From positions 1 to 5,031 of the forward strand of contig DLGS01000309.1 of the NCBI GenBank assembly GCA_002482815.1: 5,031 nt of DNA, in the 5' to 3' direction. The position numbers and the translations under genes are program-made. The DNA comes from Bacteroidetes bacterium UBA7688 (GTDB lineage Bacteria > Bacteroidota > Bacteroidia > Chitinophagales > Chitinophagaceae). Below the pieces are notes generated by a model. That model had not been told where the DNA came from. It made no database searches and was given only the letters and a program-made list of their open reading frames with translations. Below are positions 1 to 5,031 of the stretch, piece after piece (positions within the stretch are counted from its first letter, which is position 1; every line of letters begins with the position of its first letter).

Positions 1-2
1 AG

Positions 3-1193
3 TCCGATTCTTTTCTTAAAAAAGTGAGTTGCGACTGCGATAGTGCTATTGCCATAAAGATATTCAAGCTGGGTGCATATGGCTTTACCAAAGCACCAGC
101 GGGCTTTGGCCGGCTGCAGGAAATTACTGCAAAAACCAACAGCGCCAAAACAGCTTTTGAACAGGAGCATAACAGCGCCTGGTACCTGCTGGAAATAAAT
201 AATACGGGTGAAATGGTTTTTGAAATAACACCCAAAGACAAAAAAGATGATTACGATTTTTTGCTCTTTCCCTACAAAGATTCCACCACTTGCGCTGCTA
301 TTCTGAAAGAAAAAGTAAAACCTGTTCGAGGCAATCTCAGTCGCAATGATACCGGTAATAACAGCGTTACAGGATTGTCGGCTGAGTCGAAAAATGAGTT
401 TAGCGGCAAGGGGGTGGGCGCACAGTTTTCTAAATCCATTGAGGTGAAGGCCGGCGAAAAATACCTGCTGGTGCTGGACAATGTTTACGAAAACGGCAAG
501 GGCCACAAGCTGACTTTTTCGTTGGTAAAAGAGGTGGTGATAGCAGGGCAGGTGCAAAACGAAGAAGGAAAACCGGTGGCTGCCGAGGTAACTTTGTTTG
601 ACAACAAAGGCGCTGAGTTGCTGAAGACAAACAGCAACACAAATGGCGATTATAAAATAGAAACCACTATAAAAGAAAATGTGGATTACAGCCTGATGTT
701 TACCGCTGAGAATTCATTTTTCGCAACCCGGAATATCAACACTAAAAATCTCAAAGATTCCAACACCTTCGCGAATATCAAAACCGTTTTACCCAAACTG
801 AAAAAAGGAGAAAAGTATAGGGTGGGTAATCTTAACTTTTGGGGAGGCTCGCCCGAGCTGTTAGCCCGCTCACTTCCTTCTGCATCGGCATTATATCACT
901 TAATGAAAAAGAACAAGGGGATGAAAATATTAATAGAAGGCCATGTGAATGGGGCCGGCATTAGCGCCAACGTGGATAGAATGAAGGGTGAAGGTTTCAA
1001 CTGGCAATGGTTGTCCGACCAGCGGTCTGAAACAATTTTTAAATACCTGAAAGAAAAAGGAATTGACGAAACCCGCATGAGCAAAATTGGTTATGGCGAC
1101 TCGCGGATGATTTATCCCAATGCTGTTAATGAATATGAAATGGAAGCCAACAGGAGGGTTGAAATAAAAGTAGTATCATTGGATGGCAAATAA
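3..1193 (+). CDS. OmpA-family cell-envelope protein with N-terminal beta-sandwich and carboxypeptidase-regulatory-like domain (5' end outside window)
   Basis: The frame is open from the first bases of the window, so the gene begins upstream. The GTG at 24 is only the first candidate start and probably not the real one. Numbering from that GTG: residues about 45-168 form a beta-rich domain whose pattern (EHNSAWY, F-x-I-x-P, DDYDFLLF, a Cys, then PVRGN, TGL, AGEKYLLVLDN) resembles the PPC-like modules of Bacteroidota surface and gliding-associated proteins. Residues about 172-240 resemble a carboxypeptidase-regulatory-like Ig fold (GQVQNEEGKPV, TNGDYKI). Residues about 265-385 are an OmpA C-terminal domain (ILIEGHVNG, LSDQR, YLKEKGID, NRRVEIKV). 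OmpA domains normally hold peptidoglycan non-covalently, so an outer-membrane or periplasmic anchoring role is inferred. The usual GHTD Asp is Asn309, and about ten extra residues separate it from Arg334. The next gene begins six bases after the stop, suggesting co-transcription. Signal peptide not visible. Confidence 0.88.
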   Translation, partial: SDSFLKKVSCDCDSAIAIKIFKLGAYGFTKAPAGFGRLQEITAKTNSAKTAFEQEHNSAWYLLEINNTGEMVFEITPKDKKDDYDFLLFPYKDSTTCAAILKEKVKPVRGNLSRNDTGNNSVTGLSAESKNEFSGKGVGAQFSKSIEVKAGEKYLLVLDNVYENGKGHKLTFSLVKEVVIAGQVQNEEGKPVAAEVTLFDNKGAELLKTNSNTNGDYKIETTIKENVDYSLMFTAENSFFATRNINTKNLKDSNTFANIKTVLPKLKKGEKYRVGNLNFWGGSPELLARSLPSASALYHLMKKNKGMKILIEGHVNGAGISANVDRMKGEGFNWQWLSDQRSETIFKYLKEKGIDETRMSKIGYGDSRMIYPNAVNEYEMEANRRVEIKVVSLDGK

Positions 1194-1199
1194 TATAGA

Positions 1200-1694
1200 A
1201 TGACTTACTATTTTACGCTTGAAAATAAAAAACGGCCTGTCCTTCACTATTGGGCTGTAGGGCTTGCTTTATTTATTTGGAATGGATTTGTCGTTGGGCT
1301 TTGTTTTAAAAATTATCCGGAGTTATTAGCCAACCCTATTCTCAATTACCCCATTTCATTTCAACTGTTTTATGGTGTACTCATTGGGCCGGTGCTCGAA
1401 ACATTATTATTCCAGGCGCTAATTATTAATTTTTTATACAAGCATTTGTCGATGCCCGAAAAAGTAAAACGCATAGTAGTAATTGGTGTCCCGGCAATTC
1501 TTTTTGCGGCAATTCATTATTACAGTTGGGCGTACCAGCTGGCAATGCTAGTACCTGGGATTATTTTAGCTTATGGTTATTGGTTTTTTCTGAATGCCGG
1601 AAAAAAAAGACTTGCTTTTTGGTCAGTATGTGTGCTGCATATAATTGCTAATTTTCTAACACTTACGCTTACCTATTACTATCCTTCAATATAA
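1200..1694 (+). CDS. Small CPBP-family (CAAX protease/bacteriocin-processing-like) intramembrane protein
   Basis: This 164-residue, very hydrophobic protein has about five predicted membrane segments: roughly 17-36, 53-79, 91-108, 111-131 and 138-158. The CPBP/Abi (Rce1-like) signature residues appear in order: a motif-1 variant ETLLFQ at 67-72 in place of the usual EExxxR, FAAIH with His106 for motif 2, and HIIAN (His147, Asn151) for the HxxxN motif. These Glu and His residues form the active site in Rce1-type proteases. One motif-1 Glu is Thr and the Arg is Gln, so activity is plausible but unproven. It is short for the family, which usually exceeds 200 residues. The ATG at 1200 lies six bases after the OmpA-family stop, so the two genes are probably one operon. 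No Shine-Dalgarno sequence is visible, as is usual in Bacteroidota. The 3' end overlaps the convergent MFS gene. The substrate is unknown; a non-proteolytic membrane role is the alternative. Confidence 0.75.
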   Translation: MTYYFTLENKKRPVLHYWAVGLALFIWNGFVVGLCFKNYPELLANPILNYPISFQLFYGVLIGPVLETLLFQALIINFLYKHLSMPEKVKRIVVIGVPAILFAAIHYYSWAYQLAMLVPGIILAYGYWFFLNAGKKRLAFWSVCVLHIIANFLTLTLTYYYPSI

Positions 1695-2899
1695 TCCAGG
1701 TCTTTACCAAAAGTATCTTCGGACTTAAGGGTGGCTATAATGGCCAAACCTAAAACCACAGTTCCAATCATCATCGAAGCGTTGACAAAACCCAAGCCTG
1801 CTTCATTGCTGAGGTAAGTAAATAAGGTTGTAATAATCACCACCATACCCCGCACAAAATTGGGTGCAGTTGTTGTTACCGTTGCACGGATGTTTGTACC
1901 AAATTGTTCGGAAGCTGTTGCCATAAAAACAGACCAGTAACCGTTCGGGATTCCCACAATCAATAACATCAGATAAAAGAATTGGTTGCTGGCACCTTTG
2001 CACAAAAACAAACAAACCAGCGTGAGGACCAATCCACTGAGTGCTATCAGTAATGCCTTTTTGCGGGAGCGCAATACCTGGCTGATGGCACCGGTAAGAA
2101 ATGCACCGATAGATGCGCCGATATAATGATACATTACCGCTTTGCTTCCTTTTACCGCACCCACAATATGCAAATCTGTTGCCAGCTCAGTTGCCATTGT
2201 CACCAGTATACCAATAGTAAACCAGATAGGAATACCTATAAAAATGCAACGCACATATTTGATAAGATTTTTCTTCACCAGCAGAAAATCAAGGAAACCG
2301 CCTCGTTTTGCTTCGCTGCTTTTTACTTTAGAAAACATACCGGACTCAGCAACCGAAACCCGCAATAATAATAAGAACAAACCCATTCCTCCTCCTACAT
2401 AATACGCCATTCGCCAATCGAAACGATCCGCCACCAGGAAACCCACCACCGCACCGGCAATACCAATACCCGAAACAATTGTTGTTCCGATTCCACGTTT
2501 TTCTTTGCTCATGACTTCAGCTATCAGTGTAATGCCAATGCCCAATTCTCCGGCCAGTCCAAATCCTGCTATAAAGCGGAGCACATAATACTGGTCAATA
2601 TTGGTAATCATTCCATTCAGAATATTGGCCAGCGAATACAACAAGATAGTCCCAAACAAAACGGATAATCTCCCTTTTTTGTCACCTAAAATTCCCCACA
2701 CAATTCCACCGATTAACATGCCTGCCATTTGGAGGTTCAACAGTATGATTCCTTTTTGGGTAAGTTCAGCCCCACTGTAGCCAAGGGCTGCCAGACTCGG
2801 CTGACGGACTATAATAAATAAGATTAAATCATACACATCTACAAAATATCCCAGCGCTGCAATAATGATCAGTAAGCGTACATTCTTTGTTTCGTTCAT
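1679..2899 (-). CDS. MFS transporter, sugar-porter/metabolite:H+ symporter-like, 12 TM
   Basis: This is a 406-residue inner-membrane secondary transporter with about 12 hydrophobic segments and a central cytoplasmic loop near 186-212. MFS signatures are clear. TM1 carries D21-x-x-D24, as in aromatic-acid/H+ and related symporters. The TM2-3 loop has GILGDKKGR (69-77), matching motif A. TM4 has R108 with GFGLAGE up to E118, the RxxxGxGxxGE motif B pattern. EKRG follows TM5 at 133-136, and the second half carries EQFGTNIRAT (331-340), like the E-x-F/Y-x-T-x-x-R motif of SP/AAHS/MHS families. The substrate cannot be told from sequence; a small organic acid, sugar or osmolyte is possible, with uptake likely proton-coupled. 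ATG at 2899 is chosen as the start. The longer reading from TTG at 2923 adds eight non-conserved residues and its TTG falls in a promoter-like box. The gene is divergent from the methyltransferase gene and convergent with the CPBP gene, so probably monocistronic here. Confidence 0.9.
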   Translation of the reverse strand: MNETKNVRLLIIIAALGYFVDVYDLILFIIVRQPSLAALGYSGAELTQKGIILLNLQMAGMLIGGIVWGILGDKKGRLSVLFGTILLYSLANILNGMITNIDQYYVLRFIAGFGLAGELGIGITLIAEVMSKEKRGIGTTIVSGIGIAGAVVGFLVADRFDWRMAYYVGGGMGLFLLLLRVSVAESGMFSKVKSSEAKRGGFLDFLLVKKNLIKYVRCIFIGIPIWFTIGILVTMATELATDLHIVGAVKGSKAVMYHYIGASIGAFLTGAISQVLRSRKKALLIALSGLVLTLVCLFLCKGASNQFFYLMLLIVGIPNGYWSVFMATASEQFGTNIRATVTTTAPNFVRGMVVIITTLFTYLSNEAGLGFVNASMMIGTVVLGLAIIATLKSEDTFGKDLDYIEG

Positions 2900-2920
2900 A
2901 AAAACTGTTGGACTGAACGG

Positions 2921-2928
2921 CAAAATAG
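2921..2928 (-). promoter_or_regulatory. Putative Bacteroidota -7 promoter box for the MFS gene
   Basis: Read on the minus strand this is CTATTTTG, followed by CCG, one mismatch from the Bacteroidota -7 consensus TAnnTTTG. It lies 21 bases before the MFS ATG at 2899. No convincing -33 TTG is seen at the usual spacing; the nearest TTTG lies only 11 bases upstream. The TTG that would start the longer MFS reading frame is the end of this box, which supports the ATG start. Confidence 0.35.
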
Positions 2929-2940
2929 AGATATTATCTC
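2928..2940. repeat. 13-bp palindrome in the divergent MFS/methyltransferase intergenic region
   Basis: GAGAT-ATT-ATCTC is a perfect 5-3-5 inverted repeat that touches the promoter-like box of the MFS gene. A transcription-factor operator serving one or both divergent genes is possible. So short a palindrome in AT-rich DNA may also be chance, and no regulator gene is adjacent in the window. Confidence 0.3.
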
Positions 2941-2973
2941 AAAAATGAATGCTTCTGTTCTGTATTTGCATTT

Positions 2974-2981
2974 TATCTTCG
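2974..2981 (+). promoter_or_regulatory. Putative -7 promoter box for the methyltransferase gene
   Basis: TATCTTCG matches TAnnTTTG at all but one fixed position and lies 8 bases before the preferred ATG at 2990. If used, the transcript would begin within a few bases of the start codon and be nearly leaderless. No clear -33 TTG is visible at the expected distance. A second weaker candidate, TGTATTTG, lies at 2961-2968. Confidence 0.3.
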
Positions 2982-2989
2982 TGCCTTCC

Positions 2990-4162
2990 ATGCGCTACAT
3001 TCATTCCCATATTACGCACATCATCGGCACTTATAAAGGCGAAATGCCTCTGGCTAATTTTTTAAAATTCTATTTTAAGAAAAACCCCATATTAGGTAGC
3101 CGGGACAGGAAGATAATTTCTGAAATGGCTTATTGCTATTATCGTTGTGCAAAAGGGCTGGAACCAAAATCATTAAGCCTTTCCGAACAAATTGATGCAT
3201 CGTTATTACTGGCAGAAAGTAATCTGAATAACATTGTAAGAGTATTACCTGAAAATCTTCAAAGCCAATACGGACAATCATTTGAGGAAAATCTATCTTT
3301 TCTTCAACAACTTGGTATTGATTTTATTAAAGAGCATTTAATCTATCATAAAATTGATTTTTCAGCAGGTATACAAAAAGCTGAATGGCTTAATTCCATG
3401 TTGCAGCGGCCAAGGTTGTTTATCCGTCTTGTGCCTAAATATAAAAAGGATGTGTTGAACTTATTAATGGAAGCTGAAGTTGACTTTAAACATATCAATG
3501 ATGTTTGTCTTTCTCTGGCCAATCGTACAGCGATTGAAAAAATAATTCCTGAAGAAATGTATCGTATCCAGGATGCCTCTTCGCAAAAAACTGCAGGTTA
3601 TTTTGGTATTAAGGCTAATGAAACATGCTGGGACTGCTGCAGTGGCGCCGGAGGAAAATCATTATTGGTAAAAGACACTGCTCCAAAATGCAAGCTAAGT
3701 GTAAGTGATGTGCGGGCCAGTATTCTGGATAATCTCGCAGAACGTTTTCATTTGTATGGTTATGCTATTCCGGAGCGTATACAATTATCTGTTGCAAATA
3801 TTGAAGAAAGCAGGCTTATACTGGCTGACCGGAAATTTGATCATATAATAGCTGATGTTCCATGTAGTGGTTCAGGAACATGGGCACGAACACCTGAACA
3901 GCTCTATTTTTTCAATCCAGAAACGCTGAATGATTTTTCAAACAGGCAAAGAGCTATTGCCGACAATGCACTTAACTATTTAAAACCTGGGGGAAGCTTC
4001 ATTTATATAACATGTTCAGTGTTTGCCGCTGAAAATGAGGAAATCGTTACTGACCTTTTGTTCCTTCATCCTGAAATCAGATTAGAGCATCAACAAATTA
4101 TTAATGGGCTGGAAATTGGTGCTGATAGTATGTTTGTAGCGGTATTAAAGTATGGTAATTAA
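2990..4162 (+). CDS. RsmB/NOP-family SAM-dependent RNA (cytosine-C5) methyltransferase
   Basis: This cytosolic enzyme is predicted to transfer a methyl group from SAM to C5 of a cytosine in RNA, most likely 16S rRNA as in E. coli RsmB. Numbering from ATG 2990 (390 residues): the N-terminal part to about 135 is helical, in the place of the NusB-like RNA-binding domain of RsmB. YRIQDASSQ (191-199) precedes the catalytic Rossmann domain. Motif I is DCCSGAGGKS (215-224), with the probable ribose-binding Asp at 240. Motif IV is DVPCSGSG (289-296) with Cys292, and motif VI is TCSVFAAENE (341-350) with Cys342. In this family the motif-VI Cys attacks the base and the motif-IV Cys helps release the product; both are present, so it should be active. 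The frame opens at ATG 2945, but ATG 2990 is preferred because MRYIHSH and the following YKGE are like homologue N-termini and the extra 15 residues look unconserved. It stands alone, divergent from the MFS gene. The precise target base is unknown. Confidence 0.9.
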   Translation: MRYIHSHITHIIGTYKGEMPLANFLKFYFKKNPILGSRDRKIISEMAYCYYRCAKGLEPKSLSLSEQIDASLLLAESNLNNIVRVLPENLQSQYGQSFEENLSFLQQLGIDFIKEHLIYHKIDFSAGIQKAEWLNSMLQRPRLFIRLVPKYKKDVLNLLMEAEVDFKHINDVCLSLANRTAIEKIIPEEMYRIQDASSQKTAGYFGIKANETCWDCCSGAGGKSLLVKDTAPKCKLSVSDVRASILDNLAERFHLYGYAIPERIQLSVANIEESRLILADRKFDHIIADVPCSGSGTWARTPEQLYFFNPETLNDFSNRQRAIADNALNYLKPGGSFIYITCSVFAAENEEIVTDLLFLHPEIRLEHQQIINGLEIGADSMFVAVLKYGN

Positions 4163-4209
4163 TTTTTTATAGATTTTATTATCTCTATCATTACTTTAAA
4201 AAATATTTT
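4161..4209. other. AT-rich stretch left of the DnaA-box cluster
   Basis: About 10% G+C over 49 bases, starting in the stop codon of the methyltransferase gene and ending in the palindrome AAAATATTTT (4200-4209). It could be a duplex-unwinding element if the region is an origin. It contains no G+C-rich hairpin, so it is not a convincing intrinsic terminator for the methyltransferase gene. Confidence 0.35.
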
Positions 4210-4237
4210 CTTTCCACACAATTTTTATTTCCAAATA

Positions 4238-4288
4238 AACTTATCCTATTGGACTGTGGATAAAGCCTGAATTTCAAAAGGATAAGTT
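4238..4288. repeat. Perfect 10-bp inverted repeat framing a consensus DnaA box
   Basis: The left arm AACTTATCCT (4238-4247) and right arm AGGATAAGTT (4279-4288) are exact reverse complements separated by 31 bases. The only perfect DnaA box, TTATCCACA on the minus strand (4255-4263), lies in the spacer near the symmetry centre. Each arm itself contains TTATCC, the 5' two-thirds of a DnaA box. CTTATCCTA (4240-4248) recurs exactly at 4418-4426. The loop is too long for a terminator hairpin, so a protein-binding array is more likely. Confidence 0.65.
4255..4263 (-). promoter_or_regulatory. Perfect DnaA box
   Basis: TGTGGATAA on the plus strand is TTATCCACA on the minus strand, identical to the high-affinity DnaA box consensus conserved across bacteria. 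It sits inside the inverted repeat 4238-4288. Confidence 0.7.
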
Positions 4289-4463
4289 CTTTATAAAGGG
4301 CATGCTTGCAAACATTACGGAAAAAAATCTGAGGGCTTGAAAAAGTAGTTACAATTTCTTAATGGTTTCTTAACACAATTCTCATTTTTACAGTCTGGTC
4401 TATTTGTGCACATTAGTCTTATCCTAATTCATCAAAGTTGTACACAAAATGCTGAAATAACAA

Positions 4464-4471
4464 TAGTTTTG
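4464..4471 (+). promoter_or_regulatory. Putative Bacteroidota -7 promoter box, possibly for nadA
   Basis: TAGTTTTG matches TAnnTTTG exactly. A TTG at 4438-4440 lies 23 bases upstream, at the long end of the reported -33/-7 spacing. Transcription would begin near 4476, giving nadA a leader of roughly 135 bases that spans the right-hand DnaA-like boxes. The core AATAGTTTT (4462-4470) recurs at 4572-4580, next to a TATAAT at 4569-4574. Confidence 0.4.
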
Positions 4472-4473
4472 CT

Positions 4474-4506
4474 TGTGGAAAGGATGTGGATAGAAGGTGT
4501 GTAAAA
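4474..4506 (-). promoter_or_regulatory. Three tandem DnaA-like boxes
   Basis: Read on the minus strand, TTTTACACA (4498-4506), CTATCCACA (4485-4493) and CTTTCCACA (4474-4482) follow one another in the same orientation with starts 13 and 11 bases apart, close to one helical turn. The middle one differs from the consensus at one base, the others at two. Such spacing suits cooperative DnaA binding. It is an inference from sequence only. Confidence 0.5.
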
Positions 4507-4560
4507 CAGCTTTCTGATAAATGCAAATTGGAAAAGATTTTTCTATCCCCAAATACACAA

Positions 4561-4609
4561 TGCTAGTTTATAATAGTTTTCTTTAAAAAAATTTTCTAAA
4601 AATTATTCT
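4561..4609. other. AT-rich stretch between DnaA-like boxes and nadA: candidate duplex-unwinding element or nadA leader
   Basis: About 14% G+C over 49 bases, with long A and T runs, running directly into the nadA start codon. Its place beside the tandem box array is what an unwinding element would need. An unstructured AT-rich leader before a start codon is also normal for Bacteroidota genes, so the two readings cannot be separated here. Confidence 0.4.
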
Positions 4610-5031
4610 ATGAAATCAACAGAAGAAAAAATATTTGAGTCAATTGACGAAAATGGTTTTTATGATGCTGAAATTGATCCGACACTCGACTTATTTGATG
4701 AAATCAATAAACTTAAAAAACAAAAGAATGCTGTTATCCTCGCCCATTATTATCAGGAGTCTGATATTCAGGATATTGCAGATTACATTGGTGACAGTTT
4801 AGGTTTGGCTCAGGCTGCTGAAAAAACGGAAGCTGATATTATTGTTTTTGCCGGTGTCCATTTTATGGCAGAGACAGCCAAGATTCTGAATCCATCAAAA
4901 AAGGTCCTGTTACCTGATTTAAAGGCCGGTTGTTCCCTTAGTGATAGTTGTCCTCCACCTTTGTTTGCAAAGTTCAAAGAGAAGCATCCTGATCATTTGG
5001 TTATTTCTTACATCAATTGTTCTGCAGGTAT
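4610..5031 (+). CDS. nadA: Quinolinate synthase NadA, N-terminal part (3' end outside window)
   Basis: NadA is a cytosolic [4Fe-4S] enzyme that condenses iminoaspartate, made by NadB, with dihydroxyacetone phosphate to give quinolinate, the precursor of NAD. The 140 complete codons in the window carry family hallmarks: ILAHYYQ (43-49), GDSLGLAQ (61-68), FAGVHFMAETAKIL (80-93), LPDLKAGCSLSDSCP (101-115) and YINCSA (134-139). Cys108 in the AGCSLSD motif is the first of three cluster ligands; the other two lie beyond the window. Family members run to roughly 300-370 residues, so about 40% is present. ATG 4610 is the natural start: AT-rich non-coding DNA precedes it and the N-terminal extension before LDLFDEI is of normal length. 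No frameshift is seen. A nadB or nadC partner may lie downstream but is not visible. An exact TAnnTTTG box lies about 140 bases upstream. Confidence 0.95.
   Translation, partial: MKSTEEKIFESIDENGFYDAEIDPTLDLFDEINKLKKQKNAVILAHYYQESDIQDIADYIGDSLGLAQAAEKTEADIIVFAGVHFMAETAKILNPSKKVLLPDLKAGCSLSDSCPPPLFAKFKEKHPDHLVISYINCSAG

Larger units (their letters stand above)
4163..4609. other. Candidate chromosomal replication origin (oriC): AT-rich intergenic region with DnaA-box cluster
   Basis: No gene is seen in these 447 bases, which are about 28% G+C. Nonamers close to the DnaA box TTATCCACA are clustered here. Minus strand: 4255-4263 (9/9), 4485-4493 CTATCCACA (8/9), 4474-4482 CTTTCCACA (7/9), 4498-4506 TTTTACACA (7/9). 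Plus strand: 4210-4218 CTTTCCACA (7/9), 4404-4412 TTGTGCACA (7/9), 4419-4427 TTATCCTAA (7/9), 4438-4446 TTGTACACA (7/9). Very AT-rich stretches flank the cluster on both sides. A perfect box is rare by chance in so short a stretch, and an additional 8/9 plus several 7/9 sites is more so. In many Bacteroidota oriC is not next to dnaA, so the lack of dnaA or dnaN here does not exclude it. Alternatives are a DnaA-regulated nadA promoter, a DnaA-titration site, or chance enrichment in AT-rich DNA. Confidence 0.6.

Noticed and set aside
24..26. GTG as the start codon of the OmpA-family gene
   Set aside because: The frame stays open to the first bases of the window and no signal peptide follows this codon, so the gene almost surely starts upstream.
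2126..2402. Plus-strand reading frames inside the MFS gene
   Set aside because: They lie antisense to a well-supported transporter and encode no recognisable domain.
2900..2923. Eight-residue longer MFS protein from TTG at 2923
   Set aside because: TTG is a rare start, the added residues look unconserved, and the TTG overlaps a promoter-like box; ATG 2899 leads straight into TM1.
2945..2989. Fifteen-residue longer methyltransferase from ATG 2945
   Set aside because: The extension is hydrophobic and unlike RsmB-family N-termini, and a promoter-like box lies within it; ATG 2990 fits better, though this is not proven.
4163..4237. Intrinsic terminator after the methyltransferase gene
   Set aside because: There are T runs, but no G+C-rich hairpin precedes them; only the weak AT palindrome at 4200-4209 was found.
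4301..4340. Short reading frame from ATG 4302 (12 codons) in the intergenic region
   Set aside because: Too short, no family resemblance and no start context; probably chance.
4472..4609. NAD+ riboswitch (nadA motif) upstream of nadA
   Set aside because: The known NAD+-I class is described mainly from Acidobacteriota, and no G+C-rich paired structure is visible in this AT-rich leader. A covariance-model search would settle it.

Overview
This window looks like a piece of a Bacteroidota chromosome, perhaps from the Chitinophagia/Sphingobacteriia side. The evidence is an OmpA-family protein with a Bacteroidota-style domain order, promoter-like boxes of the TAnnTTTG type, no clear Shine-Dalgarno sequences before the starts, and an AT-rich composition. 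The assignment is inference from family resemblance and needs a database search to fix the genus. No mobile element, CRISPR array, tRNA or rRNA gene was seen.

Layout, left to right: (1) the 3' part of a cell-envelope OmpA-family protein gene, + strand, to 1193. (2) Six bases later, a small CPBP/CAAX-protease-like membrane protein, 1200-1694 +, probably co-transcribed. (3) A 12-helix MFS transporter on the opposite strand, 2899 down to 1679, overlapping the CPBP gene tail-to-tail by 16 bp. (4) A 90-bp divergent intergenic region with promoter-like boxes and a short palindrome. (5) An RsmB/NOP-family RNA cytosine-C5 methyltransferase, 2990-4162 +. (6) A 447-bp non-coding region of about 28% G+C. 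(7) The first 140 codons of nadA, quinolinate synthase, cut by the window end.

The genes are mostly ordinary and do not form one obvious pathway: envelope anchoring, membrane proteolysis, solute transport, RNA modification and NAD synthesis. The striking part is the non-coding region at 4163-4609. It holds one perfect DnaA box (TTATCCACA) framed by a perfect 10-bp inverted repeat of TTATCC-containing arms. It also holds one 8/9 box and several 7/9 boxes on both strands, and its two ends are very AT-rich (10-14% G+C). This is what a chromosomal replication origin (oriC) lying away from dnaA would look like, and it is the main candidate discovery here. It remains a hypothesis until GC skew and footprinting data are examined.
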